Part shown: positions 23,825 to 35,526 of the stretch, in pieces
Numbering within the stretch: position 1 is the first letter of the stretch
Layout of the letters: the number at the start of each line of letters is the position of its first letter
NCBI GenBank assembly: GCA_035222895.1
Contig: JAVYIG010000900.1
Span: 164,001 to 228,000 of the forward strand
Length of the DNA stretch: 64,000 nt
Reading direction: 5' to 3'
Origin: Strongylocentrotus droebachiensis
Taxonomy: Eukaryota; Echinodermata; Echinoidea; Camarodonta; Strongylocentrotidae
Notes under the pieces: model-generated
Databases searched by the model: none
Told to the model about the DNA's origin: nothing
Seen by the model: the letters and a program-made list of their open reading frames with translations, nothing else
Program-made: the position numbers and the translations under genes

Positions 23825-25158
23825 TATTTATTTTGTGTCTGTATAGAAGAAATTATTATTATTCTTCCTCAATTTTGTTCGCAGGATATCTCAAGAATGG
23901 CTAAAGCCATTATCATGAAACTTGCCATGATGATAGATCTTAGCCTAACTTAGAACTGCGTGACTTTTCAAAAACTCAAAATCATCGTGACGTCATCCAG
24001 GCGCCATTTTGTGAAAATCAACTTATGATCATATCTTCATAACGGAAAAGTATTTCTCATTCATAATTATCACGATTAAGATCAATATCCGTCCGGTCAA
24101 TTTCAGGTCAATAAACGTGCGCAAATGCGCGCGTGCGCGTTCGTCCGCGCGTTTACGCGCGCGCAAAAATTAAAAATGCTCTAAATCATCCCAAATTTTT
24201 TTTGCATACGTTTTAGGCCATATGGAGCATTTGACACAAAATTATGCTCACGCGCATGCGCGCGCGTTTTTTGCGCGTACTAGCGTTTTGCAACATAGAA
24301 TCGCCGACATTTCTCTATCATAATATTTGGTACATTTTTCCAAGCATTTTGATAACTTTTTCACCTTTTAATAACGCAATGAGCGTCCGTCAAAGTTGAC
24401 AGCACGCGGGGATCTGCGTTATCTTTATCCACAATACATGGGCAAAAACATGCCTATACAAAATTCATTGTAACTCTTCAGAATAGATAGGAACTCCCAA
24501 TATTTTTTCATATGTGGATAGATTTTGAAATGGAGATATGATTTCATGTCTCATTTGACCCTCAATTAACTCATGATGTCATCATAATGGCCTCCGAACT
24601 CAAAATTTAAATTTGCATATTATGACGTTTGCATATTTTTGGAAAATTGATTGCATCTCTGTAAATATTGATCGATTTTCTTCCAAATTTTGATATGTTC
24701 TAGCTGAGATAATGTTGTACTAATGTAATGACCGAAATTATCCAGTTTGACAAAGGTATCATGGCGTATTTTTGCGATTAAAGGAGGCATGTCAATTTTT
24801 TCCATTTTGCGTGTATTGTCTACGGGACATGACTATTTCTCAAAACTGGATTCTACATTTCCGTCTTTCGCGAGCAAAATCTCCGTTGTCTTAGCTTTGT
24901 TTTTGCTGAGCTTCGGCTATGTTGTAGCTGAAACAATAAGCTATCTCCAATATACACTTTATTTTTCAATCATATGCCGGGATCATGCTCATATTTCACT
25001 TGCAAAGTGGGATTTGAGAATTCCATTTTCCGTTTACCAAAAAATCATTATCATCAATATCGTCATTATCGTATTTATGAATATTATCATTAGATCATCA
25101 TCGGCACACTTTAGCTTACGTATCACCTAATTCGTCAAAGTGACGAATTAAAGTCTAG
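23825..25158 (+). mobile_element. Helentron-like module, type B start, internal deletion (1334 bp)
   Basis: It starts with TATTTATTTTGTGTCTG. The body follows type A as far as GGGATCATGCTCATATTTCACTT (about 25000), then jumps to the type B tail (ATTAGATCATCATCGGCACAC) and a CAAAG-loop hairpin with CTAG at 25155-25158. The tRNA-like segment and the second internal repeat are absent. It appears to be an A/B recombinant. Confidence 0.65.
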
Positions 25159-26431
25159 TTAGGTGATACGTAACGAAGTCTACGTATCACCTATTGATTT
25201 CGTCAAGATTTTTATTCCTATTATTCCTATTATTCTTATTATTCTTCCTCGATTTTGTTCGCAGGATATCTCAAGACTGAATCAAGCTATTGTCATGAAA
25301 CTTTTAATGATGATAGATCTTAGTCTAACTTAGAACTGCGTGACTTTTCAAAGACTCAAAGTCATCGTGACGTCATCCAGGCGCCATTTTGTGAAAATCA
25401 ACTTATGATCATATCTTCATAACGGAAAGTAATTTTTCATTCATATTTATCATGAATAAGATCAATATCCGTCTGGTCAATTTCAGGTCAAAAAATGCGC
25501 GCAAAAATGCGCGTACGCTTTTGTCCGCGCGTTTACGCGCGCGAAATTTTTTAAAATGCTCCAAATCATCCCAAATTTTTTTTACATACGTTTCAGGCCA
25601 TATGGAGCATTTGATAAAAAAATTACGCACACGCGCATGCGCGCGCATTTTCGCGCGTACTGGCATTTTGCAACATAGAATCGCCGATTTTTTTCTGTCA
25701 TCATATTTGGTACATTTTTCCAAGCATTTTGATAACTTGTTCACCTTTTAATAACGCAATGAGCGTCCGTCAAAGTTGACAGCACGCGCGGATTTGCGTT
25801 ATCTTTATCCACAATACATGGGCAAAAACATGCCTATATAAAATTCTTTGTAACTCTTCAGAATAGATAGAAACTCCTAATATCTTTTCATATTTGGATA
25901 GATTATGAGTCGGAGATATGATTTCATGTCTCATTTGATCCTCAATTAACTCATAAAAGCATCATAATGGCCTCCAAACTCAAAATTTTAATTTGCATAT
26001 TATGACGTCAGCATATTTTTGGAAAATTGATTGTATCTCTGTATATATCGATCAATTTTCTTTCAAATTTTGATATGTTTTAGTTGAGACAATTTTCTAC
26101 AAATGCAGTAGTCACAATTTTTATTTTTGACAAAATTATCATGGTGTATTTTTGCGATTAAAGGAGGCATGTCAATTTTTCACATTTTGCGTGTATTCTC
26201 TATGGGACATGACTTTTTCTCAAAACTTGATTCTACACTCCTGTCTTTCGCGAGCAAAATCTCCGTTGTTTTAGCTTTTTTTTTGCTGAGCTTCGGATAT
26301 GTTGTAGCTGAGACAATGAGCTATCACAAGTGTGCCCTTTATTTTTCGATTAGATGCCGGGATCATGCTATTATTTCACTTGCAATGTAGGATTTCAGAA
26401 TTCCATTTCCCGTTTACGTGTAATCGCTATG

Positions 26432-26506
26432 GGAGATGTTTTGGTATATCGGTAACGCACTTGACTTCTAACCTCGAGATCCCTGGTTCGAGTCCGGGTG
26501 TCTCCA
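26432..26506 (+). tRNA. tRNA-like segment, copy 6 (loop CTTCTAA)
   Basis: It is identical in its key parts to copies 1 and 2, with acceptor GGAGATG/TGTCTCC and box B GGTTCGAGTCC. It lies 133 bp left of the 8.3-kb insertion. Confidence 0.45.
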
Positions 26507-26638
26507 ACATTTTTTTTCTTCACTTTTTTTTCCTTTTGACCTTCACTGTACCATCTCCTTTGATTATTTAAACACGTAGAATCGCAAATAATGTCATAAA
26601 CAACCCTTTTTACTTTATTATTACCCTATTTTCACTTA

Positions 26639-26679
26639 GGCGCCTTGGATTAATTCGAGTGGCAGTAAACACGCGGCTT
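26639..26679 (+). repeat. Left terminal inverted repeat of the 8.3-kb element
   Basis: These 41 bp are the exact reverse complement of 34918-34958. The next bases (TATG against TTAA) no longer match. Confidence 0.9.
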
Positions 26680-27454
26680 TATGCAACGCGGCCTAGTTTG
26701 CGTGAAAGCTACAATCGTCCGCACCCCTCTATTGAAAAGGCGCCATGCGAAAATCCCGCATTAAAGAACGTACGGTCCAACGATTCCACAACGGAGCGTG
26801 ACCTACTCATAATGCTTTCACGTGATACCAGTTGACCGCCCTCTATAGGCCATGTAACTCTCAAACTATGCAGGGGCCGCGGAAGCGGGTGGCTGGGGCT
26901 TTTTTTTTTAGTAGACACGTTTCATAAAAGCTCCGAAAAAGGGGTTTATAGATTGTTCGCATGCTCAGACCCCCCCCCCCCCGACTCTCAAAAACGCTCC
27001 GCGGTCCCTGCTATTTAGGGTCAGAATTCAGATTCCCTTCCTCAAAGGGATAACTTATTAAGAAAAATTATTTATCACACATTTATAAACTCTTTGGCAA
27101 TACGCTTGACTAATCATGAAAAGATTGTTTAATAGTTATAAATGAATGGCGCAAAATATGAGATTTTTGAATGAAAGCGCCGTAAAAAAAAGTAACAACA
27201 ACAACAGCAGCAGCCTTAATTGTTCATGTTTTGAATTTCTCATTTTTTTCTTTATTTTCCGAAAGAGCATCAAAAATAATGTCCCAATATTGATTACGAT
27301 TGAATATGTGAAGTATTGGCTGAGATATGACCATCTGAATAAATATATTTCCTATAGGAACTCAGTGTTATTTGCTCTGGCTTCTAATGATTTTATCTTG
27401 GACATTCAACGTTGTCTTTGCCCAACTCCGCGCATTAAACAGTAGTTTTTGTTC

Positions 27455-27835
27455 CAAGACCCCCCCCCCCCCCCTTTCCCCCCTCTCTCCCATCTCTATC
27501 ATACTCACCGTGAAAGCAGAGACAACATAGCATAATAATAAATAAATACACTACAGACTATATATATATATATACCGATGCGCCCATCTTTCCCTCTCTC
27601 TCTCTCTCTTTCTCTCTGTCTGTCTGTCTGTCTTTCTCTCTCTGTCTGTCTGTCTGTCTTTCTCTCCAGTCTGTCTCTCTTGTTTTGTTCTTCTTCTTTC
27701 TCCTCCGCATCTTTTCTTTCTTCTTCTCACTCTTATTCCCCCTTCTTGTTCTTCTTCTTCTTGTTCTTCTTGTTCTTCTTGTTGTTCTTCTTCGTCTTCT
27801 CCCTCTTCTTCTTCTTCATCTCTTTTTATTTAGAT
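27455..27835. repeat. Poly-C run plus CT/CTGT/TTC microsatellite
   Basis: A poly-C run is followed by AT repeats, (CT)n, (CTGT)n and (TTC)n tracts. The short bridging text (AGCATAATA...ACTACAGACTA) is shared with the other G-run units at 28010, 29265, 31290 and 31985. The long open frame here is a translation of microsatellite (Ser/Leu/Phe only) and is not a gene. Confidence 0.85.
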
Positions 27836-28009
27836 ACTCAATTTTATGAGAAAAATACACAATATATTAATAGTAAAAGATTTGTATTTAAATCTCTGTT
27901 GCATCAAGTTAATATGAAATAGTTTATCAGCCTAAATTGACGGTTATAATTATATGTCGGACATTATACTTTTATCGAAAAGATATAAACATGATAAAAT
28001 GAAACTAAA

Positions 28010-28088
28010 GAAGAATCCAGAACGGGGGGGGGGGGTGAAAGGAGAGACAAAATAGCATAATACAGTACAGACTATACGATGCACCCAA

Positions 28089-28152
<64 letters not shown>

Positions 28153-28200
28153 CTGTCTATCTGTCTGTCTTTCTCTCTCTTTCTCTCTCTTTCGCTCTCT
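28010..28200. repeat. G-run unit with (CT)n(AT)n microsatellite
   Basis: A poly-G run (about 28024) and GGAGAGACAAAATAGC lead into (CT)n at about 28092-28128 and (AT)n up to about 28152. It is one of at least six diverged units with the same order: dyad text, G run, CAGTACAGACTA, then CT tract. Confidence 0.8.
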
Positions 28201-28206
28201 TAAAAG

Positions 28207-28570
28207 ATGATATAGGGAAAACGAAATAGTTTGTTAGTATTGCTTGGAGAGCAAAATAATGAGTTTGTTTTTATTAACTAATGTAAAAAGCGTTCTGAGC
28301 ATGTTTATGTAAAGGTGCTATATGAATATATTGCCAAGTTTTGACAATTATAGTTTATATAAGTACATACAAATAATACCGACACAGAAATGTCTGCAAG
28401 TATTTGGGACCTAGATAGAATATGCGAAAAGAGCTATGTCTTTGTCTTTGGCCCATGATCCCACAGCTTAGTTACGTAAGAGGACAATTAAAGTTGTGGA
28501 GGGTACGGGTCCTTGTCATGGTCGTTATCAACTCTAACAATAGAAGAGCGGATATAAGGTAAGGCTATAA
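28207..28570. repeat. Internal repeat, pairs with 33065-33345
   Basis: This stretch shares many segments in the same order with about 33065-33345, including AGTTTGTTAGTATTG, CGAAAAGAG, TATGTCT, GTTACGTAAGAGGA and CAATAGAAG. It is an old duplication inside the 8.3-kb element. Confidence 0.6.
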
Positions 28571-28619
28571 TTGAATGACAATGAACTGATCCTTGTACGT
28601 ACTACATGTATGACCCTGT

Positions 28620-28857
28620 TTTTTTTTTAGGGGGGGGGGGGGGGTAGGGGGTCTTGTTGTTTTTGCAGTTGTCGTTGCTGTTTTTTAAATTTGTTAATGG
28701 GATCACGTTCCGGCATACTCATAAATATCTGAAACAATCATTCAAAGACAACAATCATGCACGATAAAGGAATGGACAAGAATATGTTATAAGATAAAAT
28801 TTCACAGACAAATAGATGATTATAAGAAATGATTGTTTCTCTCTCTTTTTCTCTCTA

Positions 28858-28899
<42 letters not shown>

Positions 28900-28920
28900 T
28901 CTCTATCTCTCCCTCTACCT
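28620..28920. repeat. Poly-G tract and (GT)n/(CT)n microsatellites
   Basis: There is a poly-G run near 28630-28646 and (TG)n at about 28859-28897 running into CT repeats. The overlapping open frames are Cys/Val or Ser/Leu repeats and are not coding. Confidence 0.85.
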
Positions 28921-29039
28921 CTCGCTCGGTCGCTTTCTCTGTATGTCTGTCTCTCTGTCTATCTGCCAATGTTGTTCCGCCATTTGCTTGTTTGACGGCA
29001 CCATTCCTTCTTTGAGATAAATTATCATGATGTACACAA

Positions 29040-29349
29040 TTTATTATACCTTATATTTATTATAGTGAGCGAAATAGAAAACGAGCAAGTGATAATGTCG
29101 AAATGCGAAGAATATTACGGTACAATCATTATATTTACAAAGTAAAACTTTTGAATTAAATCTCTGCTGCATCAAATTGATATAAAAAATGTTTATTATG
29201 CTATATTGACAATACTGTCGGACATTATAATTCAGCGAAAAGATATCTATTTAAAAGAAAGGACGGACTAAAGGGGGGGGGGGTGATCGGAAAAACAAAT
29301 ATATAAATAATAATAGTACGGACTACGTCCAACTTTCTATCTCTCCCGA

Positions 29350-29387
<38 letters not shown>

Positions 29388-29420
29388 TTTCTCTCTCTCT
29401 CCTCCCCCCTCTCTATCTCT
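29040..29420. repeat. G-run/CT repeat unit
   Basis: This unit starts with GAGCGAAATAGAAAACGAGC, continues through the CTGCATCAAATTGATAT and GTCGGACATTATA segments to a poly-G run near 29272, and ends in a (CT)n tract. The same order recurs at about 31040-31480 and 31740-32170. Confidence 0.65.
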
Positions 29421-29437
29421 CTGTCACTTTCTACCAA

Positions 29438-29741
29438 GCGCGTAGCCAGGATTTCATTCGTTGTACCTTTCCCGACCCTTAATCCTTATCTGTATTCAGT
29501 CCCCCTCTTTCGAAGCGCGGAAGCTTTGACGTTTCATTAAATTATTAGAGAAAGAAGACGATTCGTTGTTACGTTCTCGACTCTTAATCCTTAATTTGAA
29601 CTCGATTTCCCCCCTTTCCGCGCGAAGCGCGGAAGCTTTGACGTTTCATTAATTTATAAGAGAAAGAAGACGATTCGATGTACCGTTCTCGACTCTTAAT
29701 CCTTATCTGAATTCAGTTTCCTCCTCCCCCTGGCTACGCGC
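29438..29741. mobile_element. Nested MITE-like element with GCGCGTAGCCAGG inverted ends
   Basis: The ends GCGCGTAGCCAGG (29438-29450) and CCTGGCTACGCGC (29729-29741) are perfect 13-bp inverted repeats. The interior has two to three tandem copies of a unit of about 117 bp containing GAAGCGCGGAAGCTTTGACG, AGAGAAAGAAGACGATTCG and CTCGACTCTTAATCC. No clear target duplication was identified. Confidence 0.6.
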
Positions 29742-29928
29742 CTGTTTTCTATTCCGCCATTTGCTTGTACGCCGGCAGCATCTCTTCCTTGAGATTAATT
29801 ATTATAGGATTTTCCGGCGAAATTCGCTAGTTTGTCATTTGAATTCATATACTCTGCATTTAAGTTAGCGCAGATCGGCTTTGCCATGGCAATTATCATT
29901 CAATTTGCCATTAGGGTCTTTTCTGTTA

Positions 29929-30230
29929 GGCCAAATAAAAAAAAACATGTTTAGCGTCCTGTTTTTTCGAAAAATAGGAAGGAGGAGGCCCTTTTTTCTT
30001 TTTCTTTCAAAATGGCCGCTCGGTACGTTTTCCCTGACAGTCGGGCTATTTTTCAAGATGGCCTACGACATTTTTTATTTTATTTTTTTAAAATCAGATA
30101 TAGATCCATTTTAGCAGTGTTTTTCATGTTTTTTTTTCTTGAAAAAAAAAAATTCAAGAAAAAAATAGGAGGCGGCCCCCAAAAAGGAAGCGGGCGGGGA
30201 CGCTAAACATGTATATTTTTTGTAATGGCC
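29929..30230. mobile_element. Nested 302-bp MITE with GGCC ends and TTA duplication
   Basis: The element starts GGCCAAATAAAA and ends TTTGTAATGGCC, with internal mirrored blocks ACATGTTTAGCGTCC and GGACGCTAAACATGT. TTA flanks both sides (29926-29928 and 30231-30233). This is the same target type as the host 8.3-kb element. It contains AT-rich and poly-A/T stretches and no gene. Confidence 0.65.
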
Positions 30231-30233
30231 TTA

Positions 30234-31030
30234 TTCCATTTAATAATTTTGAGGACAATGCATATGGGTGTAGTGAGACATTATGTAAAGAAGGGGCGAA
30301 ATCAAATGATATAGTGGCTTTTCTGCACGGATATGTTCATATACCCCGGAAAAGTACAAAAATACCCCGGGGATACAAAAATACCTACCCCAGTCACAAT
30401 ATTGTACCCTTCCTCCATAATGAAATTGTGATAAATTGATGATGAAACACAAAACAAACAACTTCCTTACATGAAAATTTACACAAATATTGAGACCATC
30501 AAGTCCATGATGCCACTCGATGTAAGTCGTTTTTTTTTTCATTCTTAACAATCAAACTTAAAGGATGATGAATATCAGATAAATCTAAAAGTATATAAAG
30601 TGTATAAAAGCAAGAAAAAAAAATATGATGAAATACACATGGACAGAAACAATCTTGAAAGAGAAGAATGAGCTATAAAAAGTGTGTAATAAACGAGATA
30701 TGTATATTGACCATCAATTTGAGTGCACAAAGTGCTAATTTGAATGCTACAAATGAATTCGAATGCTAAAAGTACACCTTCACGATGTCAGAAATCGTTG
30801 CCCCAAATTGAATGACCAAATAGCGAAAGAAGCACACTATTCATTAAGTTGAATGAAGCATACATAGATTCCAACGAAAACTTCATAGATTTGAAAACTA
30901 GAAAAAGGAATATAAACCCAAGATATATCAAACAGCACTAAAACCGTCGAATTTGAACGCAAGACAAATTAATTTAAATGACAAACTCGCGAATTTCAAG
31001 TTGGCCGGAAAATCCTATATAACAGTTATC
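30234..31030. other. Unassigned interior of the 8.3-kb element
   Basis: This is AT-rich sequence with a short ATACCCCGG-type direct repeat near 30340-30390. Reading frames are short, with no recognisable domain and no codon bias that I can see. No feature is supported. Confidence 0.5.
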
Positions 31031-31034
31031 CCTA

Positions 31035-32082
31035 ATGATGTACACATTCTACCTTATATTTATTATAGGAAACGAAATAGAGAACGAGCGGCTGATAATG
31101 TCGAAATGAGAAAAACATTACTGTCTGTACAATAATTATACAAAGTAAAACTATGAATGTAAATCCCTGTTGCATCAAACTGATATAAAATATGTTTATT
31201 ATGCTATATAAACGGTACTATTATACGTCGGATATTATACTTTAGCCCAAAGATATAAACAAAACAAAACAACAAAATGGAAAGAAAAAAATTGAGCTGG
31301 GGGGGGGGGGGGCAGGAAGTCAGACAGAAAAATATGATAATAATAAGAACAGTACAGACTACGTCCAACTTTCTATCTCCCCCCCCCCTCTCTCTCTCTC
31401 CCTCTCTCTGTCTATGTCGTTTTCCATCTTCATCTTTCTATTCCGCCATTTGCTTGTATGCCGGTATCATCCCTTCCTTGAGATTAATTATTAAAACATA
31501 TCCCTGATGTTATCGGACATTATACCTTAACGAAAAGATATAATCAAACAAAACAGAGACAAATTAAAGAAAAAAAATCGAGCTGGGGGGGGGGGGGGGG
31601 TGATCGGAGAGACAAATATCTTTTTTTTTTAAATACAGTATACAGGTTACGTCCAATTTTCTATCTCTCTTCCCCCCTCTCTCACCTATGGCCCCCCGCC
31701 CTCCCCTCTCGCATATACCCCCCTCTCACATATACCTTATATTTAGTATAGGGAACGAAATAGAGAACGAGCGGCTGATAATGTCGAAATAAGAAGAATA
31801 TTACTGTACAATAATTATACAAAGTAAATCTTTTGAATGTAAATCTCTGTTGCATCAAACTGATATATAATTATTAAAACAAAAACACTATTATGCTATA
31901 TTGACGGTACTATTATACGTCGGAAATTATACTTTAGCCCAAAAATATAAACAAAACAAAACAGACAAAAAAGAAGCAAATCTGAGCTGGGGGGGGGGGG
32001 GGGGGGGGGGAGTCGGTGAGAAAAATATCATAATAATAAATACACTGAGTACAGACAACGTCCAACTTTATATCTCTCCCGC

Positions 32083-32115
<33 letters not shown>

Positions 32116-32345
32116 CCTCCCCCTGTCTGTCTGTCTCTCTGTCTATGTCGTTTTCCATCTTCATCTTTCATAATGTTGTCTATTCCGCCATGTGTTTGTA
32201 TGCCGACACAATCCCTTCCTTGAGATTAATTATTATAACATTAACTTGACGTTATTCGTCGGACATTATACTTTAGCAAAAATATATAATCAAACAAAAA
32301 AGAGACAAACTAAAGAAAACAAATCAGAGCTGGGGGGGGGGGGAT
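31035..32345. repeat. Cluster of diverged G-run/CT repeat units
   Basis: Poly-G runs at about 31299, 31586, 31990 and 32332 are each preceded by ATTATACTTTAGC(C)-like and AAACAAAACA text. Several are followed by AGTACAGACTACGTCCAACTTTCTATCTC and a CT tract, then TTCCGCCATTTGCTTGTATG. Units vary from about 290 to 700 bp, so this is a degraded tandem family rather than a simple satellite. Confidence 0.7.
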
Positions 32346-33064
32346 ACTATCTAACATAGATAAAGAGCAGTTATAAGCAAAGAATTGAGAACTAATTTGT
32401 GCAACCAATTATCATGAAAATCAAAAAGCTGTACTGAATAGTAAAACTCCGACACTTTATAGCACGATAAGTAAATAAAGCCGACAATCTTGAATTGAAA
32501 CAATGGGATGGACTTTATCGAGACTAGCTAATCTCCTCAATAATAGGCCGGCCTGGTACCCTCTATACGTACGCATGAGTGACCTGAGCTGAGATCGCTA
32601 GGTCGAGCGAGACTGTACTATATACTATATCATAAGCTTTTCAAAAATAGGCCAGTTACTATGAATAGGCGTCAATGACCATATAAGGCCAAGGCTCATG
32701 CATCGAACGGTGTACCCGCGCGTGCCGTGTACAAAGGTTTTAAATGAGATCACGATTCGACGTACTCCTAAATAAAAATAAAAATCTCTGTTGCATCAAA
32801 ATAAAATTATACGTTCATTGTATGTTACTGACAGAAGTAATATACATCGGACATTATACTAAAGCACAAAAGGGTTATCTATAGAAGAAGGTGGACAACA
32901 TTATAAGAGAAAGAATAACGATTTCTCTTTTATTTATACAAAAATTAACAGCTTAAATACCCTTACAAAAACAGAAGAAATCTTGAAGAGAGAGAGAGAC
33001 AAGAAAAATGTGAAAAGGACCCAACAAATACAAAATAAATAAATGATAGGATTCTAGAGCGGAA
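32346..33064. other. Unassigned interior of the 8.3-kb element
   Basis: No open frame or RNA gene is recognisable. Fragments such as TCTCTGTTGCATCAAA and TCGGACATTATACT (about 32785-32860) show that the repeat-unit family extends into it. Confidence 0.5.
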
Positions 33065-33345
33065 GATGATAGGGGAAACGTAATAGTTTATTAGTATTGG
33101 CAAATTTTGACAATAATAGTTTGTAAGTAAATTGACAAAGTATATACAAACAAAAACGACACAAAATATTTGAAAGCATTTTAGAACTACCGGTATATAG
33201 AATGAATATACGAAAAGAGTTATGTCTGAGGCCTATCTAGATCTATGTTACGTAAGAGGAACAATGAACTTGGCCAAAGGTAGAGTTCGTTGTCATGGTT
33301 ATAAACTCGAACAATAGAAGGGCGGATTATGAGGTACTAGGGTGC
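33065..33345. repeat. Internal repeat, pairs with 28207-28570
   Basis: It shares ordered segments with the earlier copy, with diverged spacing. It carries no gene. Confidence 0.6.
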
Positions 33346-33859
33346 CTGCCGTCATGAGATTTATTCAAGGCGAGCGCGGATTACGCTGCTCCCAATGAAG
33401 TACCAGCAGTATCAGAATTTCATGTGAAAGAAAAATGGACATATGCTTATGAAAAAAAAGAAGATTATAATGAATAATATGAAAGTACAACAAACAGGAG
33501 CAATTGATAATGTTAGTTTATATTTTGCACGATTGGAGAAATAAAGTATCATAAATCGTAATCTTGAATCTTGTGCAAGAGTATTGATTTATCTTGATTT
33601 TTTTTGTGATGTGAGCAAAATAAACGCAAATTTCTAAACGAATGTCAATCAATGATTTGTTACCTTCCTTCCATTACCCCCACCTAACAAACAAACAAAA
33701 AGCAGGAGACACATTAGTATACTTGGGGGAGGGAGGAAGACAAAAAATGTATAATGAGTGCAGTTTTCACATTTTAATGAGATTTATTGAATGGAAGAGT
33801 AAAATCAACCCAAATTTTTAAACGATTATAAACGAATTTTTATTAATTGCTTTCCTTTC

Positions 33860-34110
33860 ATTATTCATCACCCTCCCCATCTAAATAATGATAATAATAA
33901 TATGATGATGATGATTATAATGATAATAATAAGCCGGAGAAACACTATCGTACGGGGGGAGGGGGGGGGGGCACGGGGCAGAATGCGGATAGGGAGGCAG
34001 ACTGCACCCATAATGGGTGGCCAGTGAAGAAACAAAAGAGAGAGTGGGGAGAAAAGAGAGAGAAAGAGGAGAGAGGGAGGAAAAGAGATGAACAGGAGCA
34101 AGAGAAAATA
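33860..34110. repeat. ATA/ATG microsatellite, poly-G and purine-rich tract
   Basis: Trinucleotide-like AATAATAATATGATGATG at about 33888-33930 is followed by a G run near 33955-33971 and a GA-rich tract to about 34110. Open frames on both strands here are low-complexity shadows. Confidence 0.75.
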
Positions 34111-34590
34111 TTTTCTTTGGAGAGGGCTTTATACCAAGTTCAAAGAAAAATATTATATTTAAAACCTTCCGTAAAATGTGTTTTTGGCCTCTATGAGTTA
34201 AATGACAATGGAATAGCATAGTCTCCAAACAAGAATTGATGAATCAACACATTGGCGTTACGGCTAGCACGCAATTGTTTATACCGGCGAGAGAGAAAAA
34301 AAAAACACTAGTCTTTATTTCCATTAATTGCTGGAGAACTACATTTGAATGGGGCTCCCATAATGTGTCTAGATTGACAGCTCCAAGTTACCACCCCGAA
34401 AAAAATCTACTTTTTAAAAATTCATTCGGTTATATATACACAGATAAAACGTAATTGTTTAAAATGCTAACAGTTCAGTACAATACAACAGCTTGTTGAA
34501 TTTTTAAACAGGTCTTATTACTTGTAAACAACCCTTTTAAACGGTGTTTACCGTGTTTTTATTGTGCATAATGATCCATTCCAAACATCT

Positions 34591-34683
34591 TGGCCCGAAT
34601 TCACAAAGCAAGGTTTGAGCTCAGACCAAGGTTTGAGCTCAAACCTCGGTTTGTCGACAAACCTCCTTTGTGAATTCGGGCCA
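34591..34683. mobile_element. 93-bp MITE-like palindrome with TGGCCCGAATTCACAAAG ends
   Basis: The first 18 bases and the reverse complement of the last 18 are identical. The interior is built from short GGTTTGAGCTC-type repeats, giving a near-complete fold-back. No target duplication is obvious. Confidence 0.7.
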
Positions 34684-34917
34684 CAGAGTACAGTGCTAAT
34701 TAGACACGAACTCAAGCTAAGCTAAATAACTTAGTTTAGCCGCAGAGGGAGCTAAACAAGTATGACGAATCTTTCAATGGGTTGAAAATTAATCGTGGTT
34801 TTTCTGGCTTGAAAAAGACGTCACGGTCTTCGCACACACACAATGCGGCTTTTCGTGGGCAAATCGTGCATCCGGGATTAACTCCGACAGCTTTGATGCA
34901 TGCGCTCTCAGGTTAAT

Positions 34918-34958
34918 AAGCCGCGTGTTTACTGCCACTCGAATTAATCCAAGGCGCC
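34918..34958 (-). repeat. Right terminal inverted repeat of the 8.3-kb element
   Basis: The exact partner of 26639-26679, ending in AAGGCGCC and followed by the TTA duplication. Confidence 0.9.
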
Positions 34959-35526
34959 TTAATCCATTACTTTTTGCGTGTAATCCCTATGGGAGATGAC
35001 TTTTTCTCAAATCTGGAGTCTACATTCCTGTCTTTTGCGAGCAATATCGCCGTTATTTCTGCTTGGATTTTGTTGATTTTTGAGTATGTTGTAGCTGAGA
35101 CTATATGCTATCTAAATCACTCCTCATTTTTTCAATAAATTGTCATGATTGCGCTCATGATCATGATCATTATCATCATGATCATCATTATCGTAATGAT
35201 GATAATCATTTATCAATTACATTTTCATTTCTTTGAATAAGATAAAATCGTCAAAAGGTGTTCTTCATGATGTAAAAAAGAGTCAAATGTGTAACTGGTT
35301 ACTGCACAGGGTCAAAGGTCATATATTGTTTCAATCTATCTTCCCTAGATTCATGATGATCAAGGAGACACAATTTAATCTTGACATATGAATAGATCAT
35401 AATGGGAGAAGCATATAAATGGGAGAAGCATTTTACAAAATAATATATTGTGTAATGCATTATTCGTTATGTAAACCATTATCATACGTATCACCTAATT
35501 CGTCTAAGTGACGAATTAAAGTCTAG

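Larger units (their letters stand above)
26639..34958. mobile_element. 8320-bp TIR transposon with TTA target duplication, PIF/Harbinger-like, non-autonomous
   Basis: The ends are perfect 41-bp inverted repeats beginning GGCGCCTTGGATTAATTCGA (26639-26679 and 34918-34958). They are flanked by TTA at 26636-26638 and 34959-34961. Comparison with uninterrupted type A modules gives the empty site directly. A 3-bp TWA target duplication is characteristic of PIF/Harbinger; the family assignment is inference, because no transposase or Myb-like gene was found. The interior is low-complexity and repetitive, with several poly-G/CT units and nested inverted-repeat elements. Confidence 0.85.
25160..35526 (+). 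mobile_element. Helentron-like type A module interrupted by an 8.3-kb transposon
   Basis: The module runs 25160-26638 and resumes at 34959-35526 (CTAG at 35523-35526). Joined length excluding the insert and one TTA is about 2.04 kb, matching other type A modules. In uninterrupted copies the junction reads TTTTCACTTAATCC. Here TTA is duplicated on both sides of the insert, so the insertion came after this module was formed. Confidence 0.85.

Noticed and set aside
26709-26918. 69-codon minus-strand frame at the left end of the 8.3-kb element as transposase
   Set aside because: It is too short, has no DDE or Myb-like motif, and is not continued in neighbouring frames.
27578-27922. Ser/Leu/Phe-rich 114-codon frame
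   Set aside because: It is a CT/CTGT/TTC microsatellite translation.
33868-34228. Overlapping minus-strand frames of 77 and 115 codons
   Set aside because: They cover an ATA/ATG microsatellite, a G run and a purine tract; low complexity only.
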